Positions 13,804-22,441 of a stretch of DNA of 64,000 nt are shown piece by piece (position 1 is the stretch's first letter; each line of letters begins with the position of its first letter). Source of the stretch: Prevotella sp. (GTDB lineage Bacteria > Bacteroidota > Bacteroidia > Bacteroidales > Bacteroidaceae); NCBI GenBank assembly GCA_024684515.1, contig JAIKWS010000035.1, forward strand, positions 42,178 to 106,177, in the 5' to 3' direction. The position numbers and the translations under genes were made by a program. The notes below the pieces were generated by a model. That model ran no database searches. It worked only from the letters and a program-made list of their open reading frames with translations, and was not told where the DNA came from.

Positions 13804-16302
13804 TCATCTGTTCATTTCATTAGTAATCTTATAGGTTCCTCCAGCCTTGGTCTTCAGGTCGTATTCATAGACCTTTCTCAATGGGAGCATGCTGAAATCC
13901 TGCAGTTCTGCGGAGTGCAGGGGCTCTCTGATCTGTGCCGGCTCCAGCAGGGGATTGGGACAGTTGCCCGTTGCCGGCTGCAAGCCACTACCCTTGAGTG
14001 GCCAGTAGGAACGCAGACGCAGGGTGCCTCCGATGGTAGAACGTATGACGGCACGCTCGATGGCATTATCGTCCCAGTCGATGGCCACCTCGAAGCCTCC
14101 ACGCGTGCGAAGCCCCGTCACCTCACCCTCGTCCCAGCTGTCAGGCAGAGCCGGCAACAGGTGTACGGCACCATCGTGGCTCTGCACCAGCATCTCGCAG
14201 ATGCCTGCCGAAACGCCAAAGTTGCCATCTATCTGGAAGGGAGGATGAGCGTCAAACAGATTGGGGTAGGTACGTCCGTCGGGATAGTCACGGGCCTTGG
14301 AGTCGTCGGGCAATAGGTGTAGCATGTTCTTGATGATCTGGAAGGCATGATTGCCATCGAGCATGCGTGCCCAGAAATTGGTCTTCCACCCCAGGCTCCA
14401 TCCTGTGGCCTTGTCGCCACGCTGCTGCAGGGTGTTGGCAGCTGCCGTGAAGAGGTCAGGATGCGTATAGGGAGAAATCTGGTTCGATGGATAGAGGCCA
14501 TAGAGATGGCTGATGTGGCGATGCTCATCCTTCGGATCGTCGGCATCGATAAGCCACTCCTGCAGCTGTCCGTAGCGTCCTATCTGCATGGGAGGCAACT
14601 GGGCTGTCATCGTCTTCAGACGTGCAATGTCCGAGCCATCCTTGCCCAGTATCTCTGCTGCCTTGAGTGTGGCTGTCAGCACGTCGAAGGCTATCTGATT
14701 GTCCATCGTCGATCCTGCTGTGACGTTCGTGCCCTTACCTCTGGGGCCGTGCTCGGGCGATACGGTGGGCACCGTCATCAGCCATCCTGCCGCCTGCTTC
14801 ACCTCACCATCGGCAGGATAGGTCTGCATATAGTCGGCCAGGAAGTCAGCAGCACCTTTCAGAATGTCGTAATGGTCGGCCAGGAACTGACGGTCGCCGG
14901 TATAGAGATAGTGCTGCCAGATATGTGTTGTGAGCCAGGAACCACCAGTGGGGAACATCCCCCAGGGTGTGCCGTCGACAGGTCCTGCGATGCGCCATAG
15001 GTCAGTATTGTGATGGGCCACCCATCCACGACAGCCATACATGTCTGTGGCTGTCCTGACGCCTGTCTGGCTGAGGTCACGTATCATATCGAACAACGGA
15101 TGCTGGGTTTCCATCAGATTGCCTACGGTGGCGGGCCAGTAGTTCATCTCAGCATTGATATTGATGGTATATTTCGAATCCCAGGGGGCATTCAGCTTGT
15201 CGTTCCATATGCCTTGCAGGTTGGCAGGCTGTCCTCCTGGCTGTGAGGAGCAGATGAGCAGGTAGCGGCCATACTGCATCATCAGCGACACCAATTCAAG
15301 GTCGGTGCCACCGCTACTGGCAAAGGCCTCCACACGCTTGTCCGTCTCCAGTTCCGACTGATCGGTGTCGGGCAAATCCAGCGTCACACGGTTGTACTGT
15401 GCACGGTATTTCTTCAGATGGGCATTGAGCAACTGCTTATAGGACTTGCGCTTGAGCGAGGCCAGTGTCTGTTTGTTCTTCTGATCAGCATCGCCACTGA
15501 CGTCGTGATAGTTGACAAAATTGGTGGCTGCCACGATATAGAGGGTGGCTATGGTGGCATCAGTGACGCGCAGTGCCTGATTGTCGACACTCACCTTGCC
15601 ATCGGCCTCTACCAGCACTTTGCAGTCGGCCGTCAGCCCTGCCTTGATGCCTTCGTGATCGGCACCCTCGATGGTGGCAGAGAGCATATTGACCTGACCA
15701 TTGCCCCCTTTGGCAACCACAGGAATCACCTTGCTCTTCAGCTGACTGTCGAAGCCAATGCCAAACGACAGCGCACGTTTCTGATCGGCCTCCAGCCGCA
15801 CGACGATGACATTATCGGCCAACGAGGCAAAGACCGTACGTTCGTACTCGACACCATGATACTTATACTCGGTGGTAGCGGTGGCATCGCCTAGGTTGAG
15901 CTCGCGACGATAGTCGCTGACATGATCGTGCCCCAGCGTCAGTTTCAGGCTGCCCAGCGGCAGATAGCGCATGCCGTGAGGACCCTTCACGAAGTGCTGG
16001 TCGAGGAGCTTGGCTGCCTCGCCCTCCTTGCCCTCGAAGATCAGCCGTCGTACCTCTGGCAGGTAGCTCTTTGCCTCTGCGACATTATTATCATGTGGAG
16101 AGCCAGTCCAGAAGGTCTCTTCGTTCAACTGTATTTCCTCAATCTGCGTACCACCATAGACCATAGCCCCCAGATGGGAGTTGCCTACAGGCAGGGCTTC
16201 CAGCCAGTGGGCAGCAGGATGACTGTACCAGAGCTTATGTTCCTGTGCTCCCAGTGTCAGGGTAAGGCCCAGCAGGGCCATCATCAATAGTTGCTTTTTC
16301 AT
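13804..16302 (-). CDS. GH95 family glycoside hydrolase (alpha-fucosidase/alpha-galactosidase)
   Basis: LWYSHPAAHWLEALPVGNSHLGAMVYGG, NEETFWTGSPHDNN, PANLQGIWNDKLNAPWDSKYTININAEMNYWPA, FQIDGNFGVSAGICEMLVQSH. Confidence 0.94.
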   Translation of the reverse strand: MKKQLLMMALLGLTLTLGAQEHKLWYSHPAAHWLEALPVGNSHLGAMVYGGTQIEEIQLNEETFWTGSPHDNNVAEAKSYLPEVRRLIFEGKEGEAAKLLDQHFVKGPHGMRYLPLGSLKLTLGHDHVSDYRRELNLGDATATTEYKYHGVEYERTVFASLADNVIVVRLEADQKRALSFGIGFDSQLKSKVIPVVAKGGNGQVNMLSATIEGADHEGIKAGLTADCKVLVEADGKVSVDNQALRVTDATIATLYIVAATNFVNYHDVSGDADQKNKQTLASLKRKSYKQLLNAHLKKYRAQYNRVTLDLPDTDQSELETDKRVEAFASSGGTDLELVSLMMQYGRYLLICSSQPGGQPANLQGIWNDKLNAPWDSKYTININAEMNYWPATVGNLMETQHPLFDMIRDLSQTGVRTATDMYGCRGWVAHHNTDLWRIAGPVDGTPWGMFPTGGSWLTTHIWQHYLYTGDRQFLADHYDILKGAADFLADYMQTYPADGEVKQAAGWLMTVPTVSPEHGPRGKGTNVTAGSTMDNQIAFDVLTATLKAAEILGKDGSDIARLKTMTAQLPPMQIGRYGQLQEWLIDADDPKDEHRHISHLYGLYPSNQISPYTHPDLFTAAANTLQQRGDKATGWSLGWKTNFWARMLDGNHAFQIIKNMLHLLPDDSKARDYPDGRTYPNLFDAHPPFQIDGNFGVSAGICEMLVQSHDGAVHLLPALPDSWDEGEVTGLRTRGGFEVAIDWDDNAIERAVIRSTIGGTLRLRSYWPLKGSGLQPATGNCPNPLLEPAQIREPLHSAELQDFSMLPLRKVYEYDLKTKAGGTYKITNEMNR

Positions 16303-16311
16303 CGTAAGTTG

Positions 16312-19300
16312 TTAGTTGGTTTTGAATATTTTCCTGGTACGTCCGTCAGGTGTACGAACGATGTTCAATCCCGGCTTCAGCTGTTGTTGCTGTCGTCCTG
16401 CGGCATCATAGATGATGGTCGTCTGCTGTCCGTCGGCAGTCATCAGTTCTATGCCCGTAGGCACCATACTGTTGACGCGGCACTCCAGCAGCAGGAACTC
16501 ATGATAGCCACCCGTTGAGGTCTGGTCGTTGAACTGGATGACGTACTTTCCCTTTTCGCTGATGGTGAACTCAAGCTCTCGCTGTATGGCCTTCGAGACG
16601 TCGGCCGCTGTGCTGCCACCGGCATTGGGTGCAGCGGTGACGACAGCCGAGCTGGCTACGGCACTACCCGTCTGGGCGTTGACCACCAGAGCCTTGTACT
16701 TGGGACTCTCCTTCCATGCTGCCATCGCATAGGTCAGCTTGTAGTCGCCAGGCTCTAGTGTCAGTGGATAGGCACTCTGACGACCATACTCCGTCTTTGA
16801 GTTACGCCAGTAGAGGCCCTTGCCCTGATAGCCGCTGAAGCCGCTCATCACGCGTGCTCCCTGTCCATAATTGTTAGGATATTCGTGCACCTCGTTGTTC
16901 TCCTGGGTGCATCGCCATCCTGGAGGTATGGTGCCGGCATCGACGGTGTTCAGGTCGAGCTTGTATACCGACGACATATCTGCAAACACGGGTAGCAGCG
17001 TCACGTTGTCGTTGGGCATGACAAATGTTACCTTACCCTCATCGTTCAGGGCTATGGTCTTCTCCATCGTGTAGAATACCGAGTTCACCACTCGCAACTG
17101 CTTCAGCTGATGGCCAGCCTTGGGCTCGATGGTCAGGGTGATGGTGTCGCCCTCTGCGGCTTCGCTCTTGTCGGCAATGACGGTTCCCTGTTCCGTCTCG
17201 CGTACATTAATAAAATATTTCATGGGAGCCACGTCGGCAGGACGATAGCTCACCTGGTCGATATACATGGGCAGGGCTCCAGCATTGGTGATGACCAGGT
17301 TGTTCTTGCCCTCCTGCAGCGTTGCCTCTACCTGTGCCCATCCCCAGCTGTTGTAGGCCGTCTGCTTGCAGCTCACCGTCTGCTTCTGGCCGTTGACGGT
17401 GATGGCCATGTTGCCACTCTTCGTGTTGCAGGTATAGCGGACGCTGATGATATAGTCGCCTGTCTGTGCAGCCTTCAGCGACAGCTGGTGACGCAACGAG
17501 CCGCTGGTGCTGGTGCCCATGTCCATGAAGCCGTTGCCAGCCTGTCCACGCACCTTGTTATAGGTGCCGCCATTCTGTCCGTAGGGATCGGTGACGCAGG
17601 CCTTGATGTTCTTGAAGTCCATATCCTCGGCCTCGATGAGTATCTCGCCACGCCATGCTGCCGGCTGCTGCGGTGCCGTCAGTGGTGTGCTGCTCAGCAC
17701 GTCGGTGCTGCGGTCACTGGCTGTACCTGTGCAGCTGATGCTCACATCGACGCCACCGAGATGCTTCACCGTCAGTGTGTAGGTCTTGCCGTCTGCATCA
17801 TACTGAGCCGAAGCACTGCCTGTGGCCGTGGCATGCTTGGTCATCGTATAGGTGGGTTCTTGCATGACACCCTTGATGGTGATGATGTCCTGTCGCTGAG
17901 TTGTCGTATCGTTACGATAGTTGTTCAGATAGAAGTCGAGATGGTCAGCATACTCACGCACCACACCACTCGACAGCTTCGAGAAGTTCAGTTCCAGCGT
18001 GTCGCAGGTGTTGTACTGCAGGGGGATGACGGCAGATGCCGATGTCTTCTTGTTCAGATAGCTATAGGGGGTATAGGCCACGAGCTGGTTGCGATAGCGG
18101 TTGACGTAGAGGTCGCCTGTCGACACCTCAGGATACTGGCTATTGAAGTCGGCAGTCTTCTTGGCTGTCGTGCTCCATCGTGATCCGTAGGCCGATTTCT
18201 TCACCTGAACGGGAATCTGCTTCGCCACGTCATCATAGAGCCCGATCACCATCGGAATGGTGCCATAGCGGCCCGTAGACTTAAAATAGCAGTGATTGTC
18301 CATCCACTGGCCGTTGCCCACATTGAAGGGGTCTGTCTGCTTGTACAGACCATCGTAGAGCGAGCCCCACGTGGCATATCGCTCTTCATCGTTGCCACTG
18401 TTCACATCGTTCACCACCACAATCTTCGTCTTTTCCACTACCTCCTCGCGGCTGGGGATATACATCGTGCCGTCAAGGATCTTGCGGAACATGTCCATCC
18501 ACACTCCGTTCATATTGGCAAAACGCTGCCAGTTCCTGCGAGTATAGCCGTCGACAGTGGTATTGCCCACCTGATGGAAGCACTCCTCACGCCATGTCAG
18601 CTCAGGACCGTCCCACACGGCACCGCCATTGACACACGTCTGCTCCATCACCGTGCCGATGCCTGCAGCACCGGGATATTTCTTGCCGTGATTGCTGCCC
18701 AGCACGATGTCGAGCGACTCGTTCCAGCCACAGTTGTCGTAACGAACACCATAGTTCTTGGTCAGACCAGAAATGAAGGGGCCAAAAGTGACCGATTCAT
18801 TGTTGTAGAAACACGAACTGGTGGTATACTTATAGAGGAAGAGCATCGACTCGGGATAGTCCTTGCAGGCACGCAGGAAGTCCTTGTTACGCTTCATCTC
18901 GCCAATGGGATTCAGACCGTGACTCCAGATGTTGCCACAGAACGATACGGTGAGGAAACCACCATAGCGATGTGACATCTCCACTAGCTGGGCAAACAGT
19001 GCCCAACGGCTGGTTTGCGTGGCGGAACTCTTGTCACCAGCCTCGTCAAAGCCCCAGAACTGCTCGGCAAAGTTCCAGCCGAGGAAGTTGGGAAACTGCT
19101 TGAAGAAATACTCAAACGTCACCAGGTCGTCGTCCTGGATGTGCGTATGACCACCTGAGGCCGGCTGGCAGGTGAACCACACACCATTGTGCTGGCATAC
19201 CGTGCCCCACGACTTATAGGTCTGGAAGGCATACTGTGGCATCTTGTAGATGTTCTTCTCCGTGTCGTACTGGCACGATAGGCTCAGGTTCATGCATACA

Positions 19301-19485
19301 TAAGGACGGATATCCTCAGGTATCAGGTCGATAATCTTCTGAGGGTCGGCCTTGTACCACACGTCTACGTGTATCAGCCACAGAGGATGCTGGTTGTCGA
19401 TAGGTCTGCGCTGCTGTGCCATCAGTGTTGACGGCATGGTCAGCAAGAACATGAAAAGCAAAATGTTAGTAATGGTTCGTTTCAT
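16312..19485 (-). CDS. GH98 family protein (probable xylan-active endo-glycosidase) with C-terminal CBM-like and sorting-tail sequences
   Basis: HPLWLIHVDVWYKADPQKIIDLIPEDIRPYVCMNLSLS, FLGWNFAEQFWGFDEAGD; PUL context; start at ATG complement 19485 (MKRTITNILLFMF signal). Confidence 0.82.
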   Translation of the reverse strand: MKRTITNILLFMFLLTMPSTLMAQQRRPIDNQHPLWLIHVDVWYKADPQKIIDLIPEDIRPYVCMNLSLSCQYDTEKNIYKMPQYAFQTYKSWGTVCQHNGVWFTCQPASGGHTHIQDDDLVTFEYFFKQFPNFLGWNFAEQFWGFDEAGDKSSATQTSRWALFAQLVEMSHRYGGFLTVSFCGNIWSHGLNPIGEMKRNKDFLRACKDYPESMLFLYKYTTSSCFYNNESVTFGPFISGLTKNYGVRYDNCGWNESLDIVLGSNHGKKYPGAAGIGTVMEQTCVNGGAVWDGPELTWREECFHQVGNTTVDGYTRRNWQRFANMNGVWMDMFRKILDGTMYIPSREEVVEKTKIVVVNDVNSGNDEERYATWGSLYDGLYKQTDPFNVGNGQWMDNHCYFKSTGRYGTIPMVIGLYDDVAKQIPVQVKKSAYGSRWSTTAKKTADFNSQYPEVSTGDLYVNRYRNQLVAYTPYSYLNKKTSASAVIPLQYNTCDTLELNFSKLSSGVVREYADHLDFYLNNYRNDTTTQRQDIITIKGVMQEPTYTMTKHATATGSASAQYDADGKTYTLTVKHLGGVDVSISCTGTASDRSTDVLSSTPLTAPQQPAAWRGEILIEAEDMDFKNIKACVTDPYGQNGGTYNKVRGQAGNGFMDMGTSTSGSLRHQLSLKAAQTGDYIISVRYTCNTKSGNMAITVNGQKQTVSCKQTAYNSWGWAQVEATLQEGKNNLVITNAGALPMYIDQVSYRPADVAPMKYFINVRETEQGTVIADKSEAAEGDTITLTIEPKAGHQLKQLRVVNSVFYTMEKTIALNDEGKVTFVMPNDNVTLLPVFADMSSVYKLDLNTVDAGTIPPGWRCTQENNEVHEYPNNYGQGARVMSGFSGYQGKGLYWRNSKTEYGRQSAYPLTLEPGDYKLTYAMAAWKESPKYKALVVNAQTGSAVASSAVVTAAPNAGGSTAADVSKAIQRELEFTISEKGKYVIQFNDQTSTGGYHEFLLLECRVNSMVPTGIELMTADGQQTTIIYDAAGRQQQQLKPGLNIVRTPDGRTRKIFKTN

Positions 19486-19726
19486 TTTTTTATTAGGTGG
19501 TTGAATTTTCCTGCAAAGGTACAAATTTTTTTCTAATAATCACTTTTCCGCACGTACCAAAGTGTATTTATTATGTTTCGAATTCCTACACAATGGCCAG
19601 CGGTGCAAGTAAGAACGAATCACATCCTTGGATGCCGTTCTCTTTACTATCGTCACAAACCTGCCGAACGCAAGTATCCTCTCCTATTTTGATAAGTCGT
19701 TTTTATGCTATACACAACTTTTTTCT

Positions 19727-19836
19727 CCAGTGCACTCCAGTTTTTTTTCCAGTGCACTCAAAATATTTTTCCAGTGCACTCAAAATTTTTCTACAACGCA
19801 CTCGGGAATTATTTGCTGTGCATTCTAAAAATCACC
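19727..19836. repeat. Array of 22-bp-period units with AGTGCACT palindromic core (5 units, decaying)
   Basis: GTGCACTC-like cores at 19730, 19752, 19774, 19796 (GCACTC), 19818 (GTGCATTC): exact 22-bp spacing. Confidence 0.88.
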
Positions 19837-19872
19837 CCTGCATTCAAAAATCAAATTCGAGTGCAGGGGTGA
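19825..19872 (-). terminator. Intrinsic terminator of the CotH-like gene
   Basis: TCACCCCTGCA (19832-19842) pairs perfectly with TGCAGGGGTGA (19862-19872); T-run follows on the - strand. Confidence 0.75.
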
Positions 19873-19903
19873 GAAGAATAATATTCAGGAACAATCTGCA
19901 GGT

Positions 19904-22210
19904 CTATTTCACATAGATTTTCCTACCGTTTCTGATATAGATGCCTGGCGTGGGATGTGGCACTGGCTGTCCAAGCAGGTTGTAGTAGATGCCATCGCTA
20001 TTTCTGCGGGCCAGTGTGTTCTCGATGTCTAGCCGCTCTGCAGAGGGTATGAGATAGGCACTTCTGACGTTTGCCGTGCTTGTCCAATCGACCTTGAGTG
20101 CATTGAGATGCACGAAATCATCAGGACGCGACACCCCCTCGTTGGTAGGCGATGTCTTCAGGTCGGCCAGTGGGAACTTGATAGCCTGCAAGTCGTGGTC
20201 CCAATAGGGGTCGCTAGATGTAAAGCTGACCATGATCTGCTTCCACGGTCCATGCGCCACAAGTCTGTTGGCAAGGATACGCAGGTTACGGCCAGTTCCT
20301 CGCAGCACGAGGTAGTCGTAGTCAGAGAGATCGGCAAACTGGTTATGGTCAACGTTGCTAAAGCCGGCAATGGTGGTACCTCCCGCAGCCTCGACACCCA
20401 TGTTCCAGTCCACATGCACGCTATGTCCATTGGGCTGTGCATCGGCACCAGTGCTGTCCCACTCCTTGAACATGCTGGCCGTGAGCAGCTCCCATCCATC
20501 GGGCACCTCGAAGTCGTCGATGCCGACGTAGTCCTGAATCTGCTGCAGGACATTGGCTGATCGCACGGGGAAATAGCTATCGAGAAGCCGTTGCCGTTCT
20601 GCCATGAACTGATTGTCGACGGTATAGAGCTCTCCTTTTGACTGCCAGCGATGCACATCGCGACGATAGTCACCCCAGCGTGCTGACTCGGCATAGAGTG
20701 CAGCATGTATGGTATGATAGAGGCTGTCCCAGAGAGTGACTACACTCTGCTCTCCCAGCATCCCGTCGTCGGCCAACAAGACCTTAGCCCGTCGCAGATA
20801 GCGCAAGGCAAAGTCCTCGTTCCTCAGCAGACGATGGAAGATGCCCGTTGGTGAGGCCTTCCCATTATCGACCTCCAGCACATTCTCGTTCTCGCTCTCG
20901 AAGATGACCTCCGAGTCCCAGCACAGGAAGCGGAAGCCCTGGCTGTCAGAACCCCGTCGGCGGATGGCATACCAGTTGTGATGATCCCAGTCGGTATTGC
21001 CTATATACTGGTTGATGATCATATAGTCGATGAAGGCATCGATGTCGAGCAGCGAATCGGACAGCTGCTGATAGGCATCGGCACTGTCGGCAGCACGCGA
21101 CACGGTAGACAGCATCAGCTCCCAGGCATCGAGTGTCCCCTCGCTGGCTTCGATATGATTGCCCCCGTCCTCTTCGATCTTGATGACATCGATGTCACTC
21201 TTCGAACCTCCCAGGTAGGTCTTGCCATACTGGTCGTCCACACGTTCGGCTAGATTGTATACCCCCCAGTACATGCCGTTGATGAAGACGTTGACATAGA
21301 GGGCATTGACGCTGGTGCGGCCTATCTTGCGTTGCATCCGTCGTGCCCACACATCGCGGGTGTACTGTGCCTTCTGCCTGTTGCCGTTGTTCCAGTGCTG
21401 CCAGGAGTTGCCGAAGTGGCACCGCAGCACGAGCTGGTTGAATTTCGTCGGTTCACCTTCGCCAAAGAGGGGGTAGTTGAGTGTCTTGGGACCGTACATC
21501 TCTTTAAACACGAGCCGGAAGGAGTGCTTGGGATTTTTTTCTGCCAGTCGTCCATGGCCACCATGCAGTCGCAGTCCACACGTGGTGGAGAGGTCATAGC
21601 CCTGTGCACCGAACAGTTCAATGCTGGTTGGTCGTGTCCACCCGTGTCCCGTATTGTCGCCCACAGGAGGTCCCGTGAAGATGTAGATGCCTCCACGATC
21701 AGGATCGTTCTCATGACTAAACAGACAATCGCGATAGGTGACGATGCTCAGTGCCGGCAGCGAGGTGAGCCCCTCGAGGATCTTGGGTCGCAGCACCGCA
21801 TCGGAGGTCATCTCTGGATCCATCTCGTAGTCGGCTATCGCTCTTCCTGATATCTGGGTATAGCGACCCCATTCCTTAGGATAGCCCTCCGGTGAGTTGT
21901 CCTGCTGCAGGATATCGGCAGGAAAGAGATAGGTGGCGGTGACGATATCGGTGACGGGCACACCGGCAGCAGCAAAGCCGGCAGCACGCAGGATGGTGGT
22001 GCTGCTGATGGTGAGGGCCTCGGCATAGACAGGGCTGTCGACAGATGGTTCGCTACCATCGAGGGTATAGTGGATGGTGAGCCCGTCGGCATCACTTAAC
22101 GTGAGGGCAAAGGGCTGGTCGTAGAAACCGTGAGGATGACTCAGCTGCAGCTGTGCCCAGAGCAATAGGGGGGACAGCGACGACAAGAATGCATACAGAT
22201 ATCTCTTCAT
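19904..22210 (-). CDS. CotH kinase-like secreted protein with N-terminal chitobiase/beta-hexosaminidase C-terminal-type domain and C-terminal CBM-like domain
   Basis: GLTIHYTLDGSEPSVDSPVY (CHB_HEX_C-like); LRLHGGHGRLAEKNPKHSFRLVF, YWGVYNLAERVDDQYGKTYLGG, DVIKIEEDGG, QYIGNTDWDHHNWYA, RFLCWDSEVIFE (CotH); start at 22210. Confidence 0.85.
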   Translation of the reverse strand: MKRYLYAFLSSLSPLLLWAQLQLSHPHGFYDQPFALTLSDADGLTIHYTLDGSEPSVDSPVYAEALTISSTTILRAAGFAAAGVPVTDIVTATYLFPADILQQDNSPEGYPKEWGRYTQISGRAIADYEMDPEMTSDAVLRPKILEGLTSLPALSIVTYRDCLFSHENDPDRGGIYIFTGPPVGDNTGHGWTRPTSIELFGAQGYDLSTTCGLRLHGGHGRLAEKNPKHSFRLVFKEMYGPKTLNYPLFGEGEPTKFNQLVLRCHFGNSWQHWNNGNRQKAQYTRDVWARRMQRKIGRTSVNALYVNVFINGMYWGVYNLAERVDDQYGKTYLGGSKSDIDVIKIEEDGGNHIEASEGTLDAWELMLSTVSRAADSADAYQQLSDSLLDIDAFIDYMIINQYIGNTDWDHHNWYAIRRRGSDSQGFRFLCWDSEVIFESENENVLEVDNGKASPTGIFHRLLRNEDFALRYLRRAKVLLADDGMLGEQSVVTLWDSLYHTIHAALYAESARWGDYRRDVHRWQSKGELYTVDNQFMAERQRLLDSYFPVRSANVLQQIQDYVGIDDFEVPDGWELLTASMFKEWDSTGADAQPNGHSVHVDWNMGVEAAGGTTIAGFSNVDHNQFADLSDYDYLVLRGTGRNLRILANRLVAHGPWKQIMVSFTSSDPYWDHDLQAIKFPLADLKTSPTNEGVSRPDDFVHLNALKVDWTSTANVRSAYLIPSAERLDIENTLARRNSDGIYYNLLGQPVPHPTPGIYIRNGRKIYVK

Positions 22211-22350
22211 AACGCAATTGATAGCCTGAGGCAAACGCCTCTTGTGGGGTTGTTTGCTGATTTTTCCGGCAAAGTTACGAAAAAAAATCGACAATGATTT
22301 TCTCCTATGTATCAATTACATTCAAAAACCGAACTCTGCAGCCACAAAAA

Positions 22351-22388
22351 GCATACAGAAATCGGGCAAGCATACAGAAAGCGGGCAG
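22351..22388. repeat. 19-bp direct repeat x2 (GCATACAGAAAnCGGGCAn)
   Basis: GCATACAGAAATCGGGCAA at 22351 and GCATACAGAAAGCGGGCAG at 22370. Confidence 0.75.
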
Positions 22389-22413
22389 TCATGCCTAGGA
22401 ACATGCTGCCCGC
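22375..22413 (-). terminator. Probable terminator of the 1265-aa protein gene
   Basis: GCGGGCAG(T)CATG / CATGCTGCCCGC stem (22381-22413), T-containing tail on - strand. Confidence 0.5.
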
Positions 22414-22441
22414 CAGATAGAATCTATGATGAAAGGATGAA

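Noticed and set aside
17110-18183. 357-aa + strand ORF opposite GH98
   Set aside because: Antisense shadow ORF caused by codon bias; no signal, no family-like motifs.
16312-19485. GH98 as blood-group endo-beta-galactosidase
   Set aside because: PUL context (GH115, CE, GH43) favours the xylan-active GH98 branch; not proven.
19514-19521. CAAAGGTA (-7-like) upstream of GH98, and similar sites at 22270, 26292, 30307, 55081, 61499
   Set aside because: -7-like element present but no TTTG at 19-21 bp, so not called as promoters.
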